Origin: Tamarix chinensis
Lineage: Eukaryota; Streptophyta; Magnoliopsida; Caryophyllales; Tamaricaceae
Length of the DNA: 64,000 nucleotides
Direction: 5' to 3'
Assembly: GCA_030549775.1 (NCBI GenBank)
Contig: CM060174.1
Location: 15,549,193 to 15,613,192, forward strand
Shown: positions 23,801-35,379 of the stretch, in pieces
Numbering within the stretch: position 1 is the first letter of the stretch
How the letters are laid out: each line of letters begins with the position of its first letter
Notes under the pieces: generated by a model
Seen by the model: only the letters and a program-made list of their open reading frames with translations
What the model was told of the DNA's origin: nothing
The model's database searches: none
Made by a program: the position numbers and the translations under genes

Positions 23801-24911
23801 GAATTGGATGATTGATGTAGTAATTTGTTGACAGAGATCAGATTAAATTTAAAGGAAGGAACATATAAAACATTGGTAAGGGTGATATCATTCAACTGAA
23901 CAAACCCTTTTGAATTGACATGAACAGATGACCATTTGGTAGAGTTATCGTATATGGTTTATGGAGAGGAGAAAGGGAATTGAACAAAGAGTTATGGGCA
24001 CACATATGATCAGAAGCCCCTGAATCCAATATCCAATAACTACCAATAAAAGAACCGAATGGCAAAGAGGATATGGATATAGAACTTCTTGCTGGTTTGG
24101 ATGATAGAATAGGTTGATTCGGGAGAGACAGAAGCTTCATGCATTGATCATTTTTCAACTGAATACTAGATTGAGTTTGAACATCAGTTTCTGATTTGTC
24201 TTGATCATCACTTTGAACTGCAGCAGAGAATTTCTTAATCCTTGTAAATTTAAAATCAGTTGGGAATCTAACAAAACGATAACATTTATCCCTAAGATAT
24301 CCTGTCCTTTTGCAATAGGTGCATATGAGGGATGTTTTATTGATTTCAGACTTGTAAGGCCCTTGAAGATTACTTTGCATATAATTTTTTTTTTCTTAAA
24401 TTAAAATCGGTTGGAATCCATGAACAGTTGAGTCTCTATCATTTAATACTACCATGAATTGTAAGAGCTATTCTTCCTCAAAATATTGTTGATTTTCCTT
24501 AGTGGCAACTGGAAAAGGATGCACGGCTTGGAGTTCATCCCACAACTTCTTTATTCGGGTGTAATAACTTGTAATGCTATCTGACCCTTGTACTGCACTG
24601 AATATTTCTTTCTTCAATTGAAGTTGAGACATTCCATTTGACTGGATGAATCTTGCACTGAGATCAAACCAAATTCCACCGGTAGTTGTGATAAAAATAA
24701 CACTGTTTAGTATTTCTTTGGTAAGAGTGTTGAGAATCCATGAGATGAGCATGTTGTTACACGCATGCCAATCTTCATATGAAGGGTCAGTCTCTGCTGG
24801 TTCTAGAATCTTGCCATTGATGAAGCCTTGCTTCTTTTTGGCTGAAATGGTGATCAACATTTCTCTTCTCCAGGATGGGTATCTAGTGCCATAGAATTTC
24901 TTTGATATCAA
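20850..24911 (-). pseudogene. Copia gag-pol polyprotein, inactivated
   Basis: Gag: 24911-24468, with FYGTRYPSWRREMLITIS and KLWDELQAVHPFP. Zinc knuckle: CTYCKRTGYLRDKC (about 24322-24281), with Tyr in place of the usual His. Protease: WILDSGASDHMC (about 24030-23995). Integrase: the HHCC region HIKLGH..CTICNQAKQH (about 23620-23505), catalytic D in LIHIDVWGPY and RTDNAFEL, and E in NGVVERKHR just after a stop. Reverse transcriptase: TWEIMKLPKGKKPVSCKWVY (about 22245), SLYGLKQAS (about 21880), catalytic YVDDIL (about 21755-21738). RNase H: AYCDSDWASCP, TETEYR, CDNQAAIYIAKNLVFHERTK. At least six in-frame stops or shifts separate these pieces (near 23745, 23149, 22285, 21865, 21590, 21180). It would replicate through an RNA intermediate if intact; here it cannot. 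Confidence 0.92.
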
Positions 24912-25179
24912 TATGGCTCCAGGATGATTTGAAATGCTGAGATATAGAGGATTGGAAGGGCCAATTGAGGTGTTTGAGTGACCTTCATTTACAGAATGTG
25001 CTTCCTTTTATGATTGGAGGTGCCATTCTTATTCAAGAACTTCAAGAAAATTCAAGAAAATGAAGTGGGCTGAAGAGAAGAGTCAAATTTGAGAAGAAAT
25101 TAATTGAAAAGAAGAAGAAGGAGAATTGAGATGAACAATGAGATGAATTCGAGGCTTAAGATTTAAGGCTTCGATATTA

Positions 25180-25338
25180 TGTTAAGTAGAAATACGAAGA
25201 GAATAGAGATGAGAGGAAAAGGTCGAATGAGAGGAAAAGAGGAAAATTTTATAACTCTGGTATTTCATTAATTGTGTAATACAAGGTTAATATATCTTAT
25301 ATACTACACTACATCACAATACTAAGCTACGTCTAATA
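25180..25338 (-). repeat. Copia 5' LTR
   Basis: Starts tgttaagtag in plus coordinates and ends ctaata at 25338. It pairs with 20664-20797. The copies differ at several positions and by indels, so the insertion is not recent. Confidence 0.85.
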
Positions 25339-26457
25339 TAGCAAAGTTTTGTAGAAAAAAAATCTTGGAAAATATGTTTTGTGTTGGGTTTTTCAAAAAG
25401 AAAATTCTAAGGAATTATTATTATTATTATTATTTGAATACATTTATATATTAAAAATATCATAAAAACCTCATAAACTCAATACTAATGCCAAATTTTG
25501 TTTAGAAAAATTCTTAAATATTACATAAAAAAACTTACAATAATTTCCAAAAAAATTAAAAATATACAAAATATTTTATATTCCTTTCTATTTCAAACAT
25601 GGCATGGAAAACATAGGGGAAAAAACTCCATGATTATAATTGCACTTGTTAGTTTCATAAAATATCAATAACTCGTTATTTAATTTTTCATGTACGTATT
25701 TGGTATAGACCTTCCAACATCTACTAATAAATGATAGGGCAAATAACAATACTTGCTAAAATTTATTCCTACGAGAACTTGTTATCATCAACTCAACAAA
25801 AGCCAAAAAACCTTATTACACAATGAAGTATGCACATCATACAACCATGAATAAATTTGATTAAAAAAATTACTAGATATCGGCCAACATAGCTGCACAC
25901 CCATAAACAATTAAAAATTAAAGCTAAAATAACCACCGTTTGGGCTCCAAAATCAATCACATACCAATTGAAATGCACTAGTACAAGACATTTGGTAGTG
26001 AAGGCTTTGACAATAAACTCCTTTTTTTGTTCAAATAACCAGATCCAAAACAAACACATCTCAAACCTGAAATCAAAACTAGTAGGGGTGAAACCAAGAT
26101 ATCTTATGTTAAGAGATCGGTGAAACAAATTTGAACCCAGCCAAACAAACTGAAACATCAACCGAGTTTTGCATACCTAAATCTCAATCTCAACTTAAAA
26201 ACAAGTTTAGCACTAGCTGCTAGCAAGCATCTCAAAAAGCAACCAAGACTAACAAGAACAATAATAATCCAATCATCTTAACAATCACTATCCCTGCTAT
26301 AGAGAGCATGCTCATATCAGTTGAATCAATATTTATTCATCACAACACCTATATATAACGAAATTCTACATAGGCCTACTATACACAGCACACACAACAA
26401 GTTTTGGGATGTTGTCTTCAATCCTTGGAAGTATCAACCTTTTATAATGCTCTGGCG
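25339..26457. other. AT-rich stretch, no gene recognised
   Basis: The 122-codon minus-strand frame at 25793-26161 is Phe/Leu/Ile-rich and gives no motif. Around 26150-26195 begins a segment that recurs at 27362-27412 ('gaaacatcaaccgagttt' and 'acctaaatctcaatct'). Confidence 0.3.
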
Positions 26458-26764
26458 TGTAATACCTCAAGTCGATACCACCACGTAGGGACTACCTTGG
26501 AGTACTTTCAGATTGATTGGTTAGCCCTATAGATCAACATGACTCCTTTCACCACACTTTTTCCTCACTCACGCTCATCCCATGAATTGTTTTAGAAAAT
26601 TTATGAAACTTCCTAAGAGGGTTACCCATCTTAAAAATTGTTGCACAGCCAACACACTTAACTATAGAGTTTTTAGGATGGAATTACTAAAAGGATGATA
26701 TACCATATTGATATAAGTATCCAGTTCAATTCTTATAATACTCCGTTCAATTTGGGATATTACA
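26458..26764 (-). mobile_element. Cassandra TRIM solo LTR
   Basis: 307 bp, reading on the minus strand from tgtaatatcccaaattgaac to gaggtattaca. It matches the LTRs at 62927-63230 and 63378-63664 along their length. On the minus strand, 26681-26609 is 5S rRNA-like: 'tagttaagtgtgttggc' for box A and 'aagatgggtaaccctcttag' for box C. Both are more mutated than in the two copies at 63 kb. No internal domain or second LTR is adjacent, so this is a solo LTR. No exact 5 bp target duplication is visible (tggcg left, agcgt right). It is related to Cassandra, a TRIM family whose LTRs contain 5S sequence. Confidence 0.88.
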
Positions 26765-28758
26765 AGCGTGTGCAACCAAATCAAATAATCTCTTAGTGCG
26801 ACAACAAGCCCTTTGTTTGTTGCATCAACTTTTTAGTTTAAATAGTTCTTGATGCTTTTTACTGCATTATTGCTTTTGCCTCAAGCCACAGTGTCCGATC
26901 CTATATAAAATATCGCTTGTCCTCGATCACTACCATCAAAGCTGAGAACCATCACGATCTCATGCACTATTGGATCATTTTCTATGTTCTTTCCGTGTTG
27001 CATTTTGGAGTAGAGAATACATTCAAGTCTTATGAAAAAGTACCAAATGGTAGTGGGATCTTTCCAGCAACGAGAGAGCTTTTCAGTTTCTACAGTCGTG
27101 ATGAGCTTTTGCAGCTTGTGTTTGGCTTTGGATTTTCCAACAAACATCATTTCGAGTAGGATTTTTGCCATCTTGGCAACTTCTTTTGCTTTTCCTGTGA
27201 ATGATAGGATCCAGTTTAGGTCCTTTCCTCCATACAAGCATATGCATATCCCTTTTGTAACCTAAAAGACAATGATGATGATTGACATCCGTTATTTATT
27301 AGTCAAACTATAAATCGCTTTAAAGATCTAAAGGTTTTAATACTCATAAAGGTACTAGTTAAATTGAAACATCAACCGAGTTTCATGTACCTAAATCTCA
27401 ATCTTAACCTAAAGGAACAAAAAAAAAAAAAATAGAACCCCAATTTCCCATCACCAAATTCACAAACTATAAACCCTAAATTGAGAATCAAATAAGGATT
27501 TTGAATTCAAATCAAAAGATAATTAAACTTACCTATTCAAATTAAGTCGGTAGATTCATATATCGAGTTGGAGTTTGTTGAGCTGAATGTCTATTGACAT
27601 GAAGCTTAGCTGAACTTGATGAATGACCACTATGAAGGTTACACCATGTTATTGGAACCATGGAATAAGCAACAAAGGTTAAAGAAGGAGAAGAAGCTCA
27701 GTGATGTTAAAGGAGGAGGAGTTCAGGAGAATGGTAAGTTGAAGTTTTAAACTATCGAGCAAGCTCCCAAAATAATTTTCCTCAAAAGCTTACTTATTTA
27801 CTATAGGTTTTAGTGAGGAAAAGGGTCTTATACAATTTTCCCCACCTTTTTTCTTCTTATTTTCTTTCTTTATAATTTTCCTTAATAACTAAACAACATG
27901 AAAACAGTTTCCTTCTAATTTTTTTCTTTCCTCATTAGTTTCTTTAAACCAAATGGGCCCTAATATTTCTCTCTCCCCGATCCCAAATTTCCCTTGAATG
28001 GTTTGATTGGAATAAAGTAGAGAGATAAAGTTTTTATTAAACATTTAATTCTACATGTTTTGTGAATCGCATGGTTCTTAAAAAATTATTATGGTACTAA
28101 GTAGTAAGAAGGTATCGAGGAAAAAAATTAGAAAAGATAATAAAAGTGAAAGAGTTTTATTATGATTTCTTATGTTCTAAATTGGATACAAGACCCTATA
28201 TATATGGGAGTAAAATGATGGAGGAGGAATAAGAAAAGATATTATGCAATAGAAGAAAACTACTTGCCTTATTTTATGTAGAAAACCAACCTAGCAAGGA
28301 ATCAATATGGGCTACCAATCTTGAATAGGTCCGAAAATAAAATGAGTGTGTCTAGAAGCTTTTCGGGCCAACTCTCACCTTTTGGTCAACCTTCCAAGGC
28401 TAAATAATACTAGTTGAGCAAAAATTCATATAATCATTTCCTTCCAATTTTCAACAACTACATCTGTCACTTCCATGGGGTAGACAAACCAAACTTCTAT
28501 TATATGACTGACGGTCAAAATTATACATTGAATGTGCTAATTAAAAATATCTTAATACAAAATAATATAAAAAAATACATCCTAAAAGACCGACGGAAAA
28601 GTTTTCTCATCAAGGTGTGTGTTAGACACATATAGATAAAGACAAATAAAGTTATATATAAAAGACTATCGAGTACTTCTGTAAACAATCAACAAATGAA
28701 AGCAAATAAATTTACACAAAAGACCATTATACACCACAAACTCATACATGTAATAGTC
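26765..28758. other. Mixed non-coding stretch with an unrecognised frame
   Basis: A 118-codon minus-strand frame (26881-27237) has ordinary composition (VAKMAKILLEMMFVGKSKAK) but no recognised family; two plus-strand frames overlap it. No splice structure or promoter supports any of them. The repeat of 26150-26195 occurs at 27362-27412. Around 27943-27961 'aaaccaaatgggcccta' resembles one end of a 'tttggttt' inverted-terminal-repeat element. Confidence 0.3.
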
Positions 28759-31700
28759 TGTAATACCCCAATTTGTTTATATATATATATATAATATAAA
28801 ATTAAAATTTATTATTTAGCCTAATTTTAAGATTTTATATTAATTATTTAGTCTAGAATAATGTATAGGCAATCTATAATAATTTTATTTATTGATATAA
28901 TTATCATTTTATTTTTTTGGCACTAAGCCAAAATTTTCACAAAATCCAACCTAAATCCCACAATTTTCCTTTTTTTTCCTTTTCCTTTTCTTTCTTCTTA
29001 TTTTTTTTCCTTTTTCCTTCTTCTCCTTCTAGGCCGTGATGTTTTTAGTCCAACCCCTCCTTCTTTCTCTCTCCTTTTCTTCTCCCTAGGGGGCCCAATG
29101 TCTCCCCCTTTATCTTTTCTTTCCCCATAAGAGACTAACACATTTCCTTCTTTTCTTTTCTTTCCTTTTTTATCCTCTCTTCTTTTCTTATTTCCCTTTT
29201 TCTCCTCGTCTTCTTCCTCGTAATAGTCTTCCTAGCATTGCCATCCTTCCCCTTCTATTTTTATCCCTTATAATTTCCCTCAACACCCAGCTAGACCTTC
29301 TCCCTTTCCCTTCTTAGCTATGTAAGGCCATGCACACTAGGATGCACCCCTACACACAACGTAGCACACCGATTGCCCCTAGCCGTCTTGCCGACACCCT
29401 CAACTCCCTTCCTTGCTTAGAAATAACCCCTTTTGATGACTCCTCTCTTATTCTCCCCTCAATTAGCCTTCCCCTATTTTTGCGCAACCCTCTTCCAGCC
29501 CACTCCACCCCCAGTGTTGCCTTTGTTACCTAGCCACGCCCCCCGTGCCTCCCCTCTTCCCTACCTACACCCACTTGCGCCCGTAGATCTACCTTTCCCC
29601 CCTTTTCTTCCCTTCTCTTTTTTTTTCTCCGAGCCTAAAACTGTTGCAAGTTGTACCTTCCAACGCCACCACCGTCGACCACTCCTCCCCTCCATGCCAC
29701 CATCTCACCTTAGCCACCCTGCATAGTGCCATAACCTATGTAGCCACCCCTAGTAAACCCTTTCTCTCCTCCCTCTCTCCCTCCTTTCTCCTCCTCCTTC
29801 TTAGTTACCTACCCATACACCATTGCGGGCCACTAGTTCTGTCGCCTTAACCACCCCCACTAGCTTATCCAGGTGCCTACACCATCCTTAACCCCAAGCT
29901 GCTAACCCCCACCTTTTTCCCCAAACAAATTGACCACTGCCACCGTGTTGCCGCTGTCACTGTCACTACCCCACTACACCATTTATCTTTCCTATTTTGG
30001 TCACCACCACTTCCTTTCCTCTCTTTGGATTTTCAGTATACTAGATTCCACCTTATTATTCTTTTATTGTATAAAATTATAAAGGAAAAGATATCCTAAG
30101 TTTAGATATTTCTATTTTCTAGGTACTATTTTGATGACAGCATGAGAGGAGGCATAGGTCATTCGTGCTTAGACTGGAGCTATTTTAGTAAGGATAAAGT
30201 ATATCTAGGGCCTTATTTTTGTGAAAATATGACCTTATCATGTCCTAAGTGAAAACATGCATGAAATGTTAGATGGTCTAGGGTTGTGTGTGCAGTTTGG
30301 CTTAGCAATAACTAAAGGTAAGAAGATGTGTGGACATGATTGTGTTGGTTTAAGTGTTGATGTGTATCTCTATTTTATGACACTGCGTGTTTGAAAAGTT
30401 GGGGAGTCCTTGTGTTGGTTGACTCATGACTTAGGTAGAGTTCTGAGTCCTAGTGGAGTTTTGGTCAATATTGTGAAAAGTAGCATATGGGGTACTCTAG
30501 GGTGTAATTTGACCTAAAATTAGTTGGAGGTGTTATACAAAATAACTATGGTATAGGGTAAACACAGTATGGGAAGGGTTAATTATGCATTGGGTGAGTT
30601 AATCCTAATGAAAGCTATAACTAGGACTGATTAGAGTAAGGGTTAGTTGCTAAGAGTGGATATGGGGTTAATGATGACATTGTTGGGTAATATTGAACAT
30701 TTGGGGAGTTCTTGGAGTGATAAGGGATGAGAGGTTACTAAAAAGGTGGAACTAAGGTTTTGGGTAGGTCAAAGCATGAAACTCTAGGTGTAGGTAGGGT
30801 TGTATAAAAAATTCGCAATCTGAAAATCCAATATGATATTTAAAAAATCCGATCCGATTTTTAGGATATTCGATCTGGATTTTAAAACTAGAGCGGATAT
30901 CCGATCCGGCCAAAATTAAAATTTGTCGAAGCGGATATCCGATCTGATATTTTTTGGGATTATTCAATTCGATTAAAATATCCAGTGTATAAGAAAAATA
31001 TTTTTTAAAAATAAAATATATAAATATTTTTTCATTAAATAAATTATAAATATAATTATTTAATCTAAATATTTATGTATGTAAAATTAACTAGTTATGT
31101 AAATACATATCAGCATTGTTAATTGTTATTGCTAGTTTACTACTATGGAGTACAGACCAACGACAACACCAACCAGTCGTCCAACCCATTAGCCGGCCTA
31201 GTCTCACCCATTTTTCCATCCTGGTCCGGCCGTTCTGCCTATTCTTTTTCCACCTTCTCAGTCCGGCTTCATTTTCTTCTCCCAAATCCCGCATCTGTCT
31301 TTGATTCTTCAATCTTCCCTTCCCTTCTTCAGTTCTTCTCGAAGACTCGCAGTCGCAGGCTCGCCGGTCATAGCAACACTCAAGTCCCGAGTCCCTACCA
31401 CGCAACTGCTCTTCTCCCACTCCCAGACAGAGCAAGCACCACCAGCCGGTATCCACCGCCGGGTAAAACCATCACTCGTGACGGGTTGTTTCTAATTCTT
31501 ACATAATCTAAACATTGTCTAACTCTAACGTTTGCAATTTTTCTTTGTAGGGCATTGTTCTTGTTTGATGATTCTTCCTTGAAGGTTTGTTTTTCTATTT
31601 AAGGTATGCCCTAATTGTTTGTTAATTTTTTTGTTTTTCTATCACCGATTCGATTATCCATGGTTTTTCTAGGGTTGTGGAAGATGAGGTCGGTTATGCC

Positions 31701-32234
31701 ATTTTTTTTGTGTGGGCTTCTGTTTTTGTTAATTTTTTGTTAGGGATTCATTGGTTTGGAATTTATTTGTCCATCTAATATTTTGTTAGGGTTGTTAGCA
31801 ACTTAGCAGGAATTTATTAGTCCATATGATCTTAGCAAGATTTCGTAGTTTAAAATCGACTATGGGATTCGGTAGTTTGAAATTGACTATGGGATTCTAT
31901 CACCAATTGTCCATGTCTTTGTTTTTCTCAATTTATTTGTTTTTTTTATCTGCATTTATTTTGTTAGGGCATCGTTTGGTAGCTGATACCTATTTTGTTA
32001 GTTCTGTTTGGTAGGTATGCTGTATAACATGATATACAACATGATACTTATAACATAATAGGACAAACTTGTAGAAATAAGTTTCTATTAATAGAAGCCA
32101 AGGGAAGAGAGAATATCAACTATGACATGTTTTTAGGTGTGAAGAGTGATGACAAGGAATGGATGTTGACCTATCAACAAAGAAAGAGATAATACCAAAG
32201 TAATCCACATACCAAAGAAATTTATTTTTATTTT

Positions 32235-32237
<3 letters not shown>

Positions 32238-32275
<38 letters not shown>
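32238..32275. repeat. (AT)n microsatellite
   Basis: Pure AT run of about 38 bp inside the hAT element. Confidence 0.95.
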
Positions 32276-32277
<2 letters not shown>

Positions 32278-32683
32278 GTCAAGTGGGTTTTAATCAAACT
32301 TATATATAAATAATGTATTGGTTGAAAGAATCAAGATAATTTTATTCCACATTATAATAATAGAAATATTAATAGTTAACTTAAGTCTTTCACCTCTAAA
32401 GAGTAAACACAACTCAATCCCGTTCTAAGGGCATGCAGTGACTGAGGGGTTCATAGTAGAACAAAAAAGAAACCATGCATGCGCCATTGCAAGTTTATGG
32501 AATATCTTTTTTCTTGATTTGCATTGTCCTTTATACCATCACCCTTTTATTGTGAAAGGAGAAAAACCTTGTCTTATCTTCCCATTTGAACATTTTTTAT
32601 GAACAAAAATCTTGATTAAAATAGGTTCACATATATCTATACATATGTATGTGTGTGTATGACTGTATAGGTATATACAAACA

Positions 32684-32718
<35 letters not shown>

Positions 32719-32719
32719 A
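32684..32719. repeat. (ATCT)n microsatellite
   Basis: About nine ATCT units followed by a short AT run, inside the hAT element. Confidence 0.95.
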
Positions 32720-33155
32720 TATATATATAACGATACTTTCCTTGATTTTTTCCCATTTCTATTGTGTAAAAATAAACAGGTTTATAAAGATACAAACATA
32801 AACATGTTTACATTAATCCTACTAGTAGTATGATAGTATCTGCATTTAAATTTATAAACATACAAATATATCTATGCTGTGTCTTCTCTCTCAATTTATA
32901 TTTTTATATTAGTTAGTTGTAGCTGCATTTAACTAGTAACTAACTACCAACTCTTTGGATCATAATATCATATGTTGCTGCCTAATCCAACATAATATCT
33001 ATCTCTAATTTTTTTTATTAGTATAAATAAATACAGCTTATGATGATCAATATTTGTTCATAAGTATTAACTCTATTTTATTTTTGTTCATTAAATGTAA
33101 TTGTGACAGCTAGCAGCCTAGCACCAACACTAGGGATCTAGCAGGCAACAATAGC

Positions 33156-35379
33156 ATGGAATCAGTGAATGAGATCCAAAATGCTGAAAGCGGGACACCA
33201 GGTATTTCACCAGAAATGACTCCTCCTTTCCCATGTCCTCCTGTGCCCCCATTAGAACCTTTTTCAAATGAACAATCTGAAGGTTCTAAAGAGAGTAGGA
33301 ATGAGGGTGGGCCACCGAAAAAAAAGTATAGATCATAGGTTTGGGATCATTTTGAAAAAATACCATGTGATAACAATATGTGGCTACTCCTTCTAAAGGC
33401 ACTTCAAATTTGAGTAATCATTTAAAGAGTTGTAAGAAGTACCCCGTGAATATAGACGAGAAACAATTCATTTTAAAAATGAATGCTTCTTATTATGATG
33501 GTGGTTTTCCATCATTCGTGATAACTAGTGTTACTAATTGAAAATTTAACCAAGAAGAGCATAGAAAAGCATTGGTTGAAATGATAATTTTGGATGGATT
33601 ACCCTTTCAATTTATAGAAAGGGAAGGATTTAGAAGGTATATGGCAAAGACACAACCTAGAGCAATAATTCCTTCTCAAACTACTATTGCTAGAGATGCG
33701 TTATAAATTTTCATGGGAGAGAAAACAAAGTTGAAGGCATTTTTTAAGAGTTGCAAAAGTCAAATTTGTCTCACCACTGATACATGGACTTTTTGTCAAA
33801 ATTTGAGTTACATGGTCCTCACATCTCATTTTATTGATAAGAATTGGAAATTGCATAAAAAGATTATTAATTTTTGTCCCATTGTTTGTCATTCTGGTGA
33901 GATTATTGGTAGATCTATTGAAAGATGTTTAATTAATTGGGAATATTGATAAGGTGTTAACTTTAACAGTTGATAATGTAAGTTCAAATGATAAGTGTAT
34001 TGATTATTTGAGAGAACGGCTCAATGGTTGGGGTGAGTCAGTTTTAAATGGATCTTTATTACATATCAGATGTATTGCTCATATATTGAGCCTTGTTGTG
34101 AAAGAGGGGTTGAAAGAGTCTAGTGATCATATTCTTAGAGTTCGATATGCTGTGCGATATGTGACATCATCTCCCTCAATATTGAGTAAATTCAAGACTT
34201 GTGTTGAGTAAGAGAAATTAGAGTCCAAGAGAATGTTATGTTTGGACATTGAAACTAGATGGAATTCTACATATATTATGTTGGATGCTGCCTTTAAGTT
34301 TAGGAAAGCTTTTGATTTGATGAAAAGAGATAATAAATATTGTGTTGAAATTGACAAATTAAAGGGCATGCTAGTGGATGATGATTGGGAGCATGTGCGT
34401 GTGTTGCTTCCTTTATTTGAAATATTTTTATGAGACAACTATGAGGATATCTGGTTCTTTTTATGTCACTGGTAACATGTATTTGCAAGAGATTTGTGGT
34501 ATATTGAAAATGATTAGTGTTGCCAAAGATGGTGATGATTTTGACATAAGTGTGATGGCTTTGGGTATGAAATCAAAATATGATAAATATTGGGGAAATG
34601 CTAGAAATATCAATGTGTTGCTATTTATTGTTGTGATTCTTGATCCTAGGAGAAAGATGAAGTTTGTGCATTGGGCGATAAGTAAGTATTTTGAATATGA
34701 ACTTGTAATTGACATGCATGCTAAGGTTGATACAACTTTTAAAGAATTGTATGCCTTCTATGCCTCTAAGCTTACATCATCTCCAGCCCCTAAGCCATCT
34801 TCAACTGTGAATGTAAGTGAGGTCACTTGTGAGTATGGTGATCTAGTTAGTAGATAATTTGAACAAATAGTGGCAGCTGAGATTACTTTAGCTCAAGGAA
34901 GGAATGATTTAGACAAGTATTTGGAGGATAACTTGCTTGTTTTTGGTGCAAGTTTTGATATCTTTAGTTGGTGGAGGGATAATGCTATAAATTATGAAGT
35001 TCTTGCTTTGATGGCTACGGATCTTTTAGCTATGCCTGTATCCACAGTTGCATCTGAGTCTACATTTAGTACGGGAGGCCACGTTCTTAATCCGTTTCAT
35101 AGTTCTTTGACTCCTAGAATGGTAGAAGCATTGGTTTGTACGCACGATTGGATAAGGTCATCTTCATATCATCCTCAAGTAGAAGAGATCATTGAGGAGA
35201 TTGAAAACATTGAAGCTGGTATTATTTTATTCTATTTTATCGATACTTTTTTTAAGTATTTTATGTGTTTTATTTTTAAATTTTTTATCTTATTTCTTTT
35301 TTCAGATATTGTAGGCTTACCGCCTATTGTGCAGATCGATGAGTCAAATATTTCAGAGTTTGAAGACATGATATTATGA
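33156..35379 (+). pseudogene. hAT transposase (BED/hATC type), inactivated
   Basis: Starts with MESVNEIQN and a Pro/Glu-rich head. A damaged BED zinc finger follows (VWDHFEKIP, then SKGTSNLSNHLKSCKKYP at 33400-33440, with the first Cys pair lost). The RNase-H-like core has LTTDTWTFCQNLSYM (about 33775), LTLTVDNVSSND (33957) and HIRCIAHILSLVVKEG (34060), plus DIETRWNSTYIML (34240) and LDPRRKMKFVHW (34640). The C-terminal hAT dimerisation domain is MATDLLAMPVSTVASESTFS to LTPRMVEALVCTHDWI (35010-35160). Stops or shifts occur at 33338, 33540, 33704, 33947, 34209, 34431 and 34855, so no functional transposase can be made. A possible 87 bp intron with gt-ag ends lies at 35219-35305. The family resembles plant RICESLEEPER-type proteins. 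Confidence 0.93.

Larger units (their letters stand above)
20664..25338 (-). mobile_element. Ty1/copia LTR retrotransposon, near complete
   Basis: Two related LTRs of about 134 bp (20664-20797) and 159 bp (25180-25338) flank a gag-pol region read on the minus strand. Domain order is gag, zinc knuckle, protease, integrase, reverse transcriptase, RNase H, which defines copia. The polypurine tract gtcgagggg lies at the inner edge of the left LTR. At the inner edge of the right LTR, 'taatatcgaagcc' is a plausible eroded tRNA-Met primer site. The terminal TG is lost (LTR starts tattagacg) and no clear target duplication was found. Many stops show it is not autonomous. Confidence 0.9.

Noticed and set aside
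25793..26161. 122-codon hydrophobic minus-strand frame
   Set aside because: Phe/Leu/Ile-rich translation of AT-rich sequence, with no motif, homolog or splice context recognised.
29330..29850. Overlapping Pro/Ser/Leu-rich frames
   Set aside because: They lie in a pyrimidine-rich LTR segment with frames in every phase; composition alone explains them.
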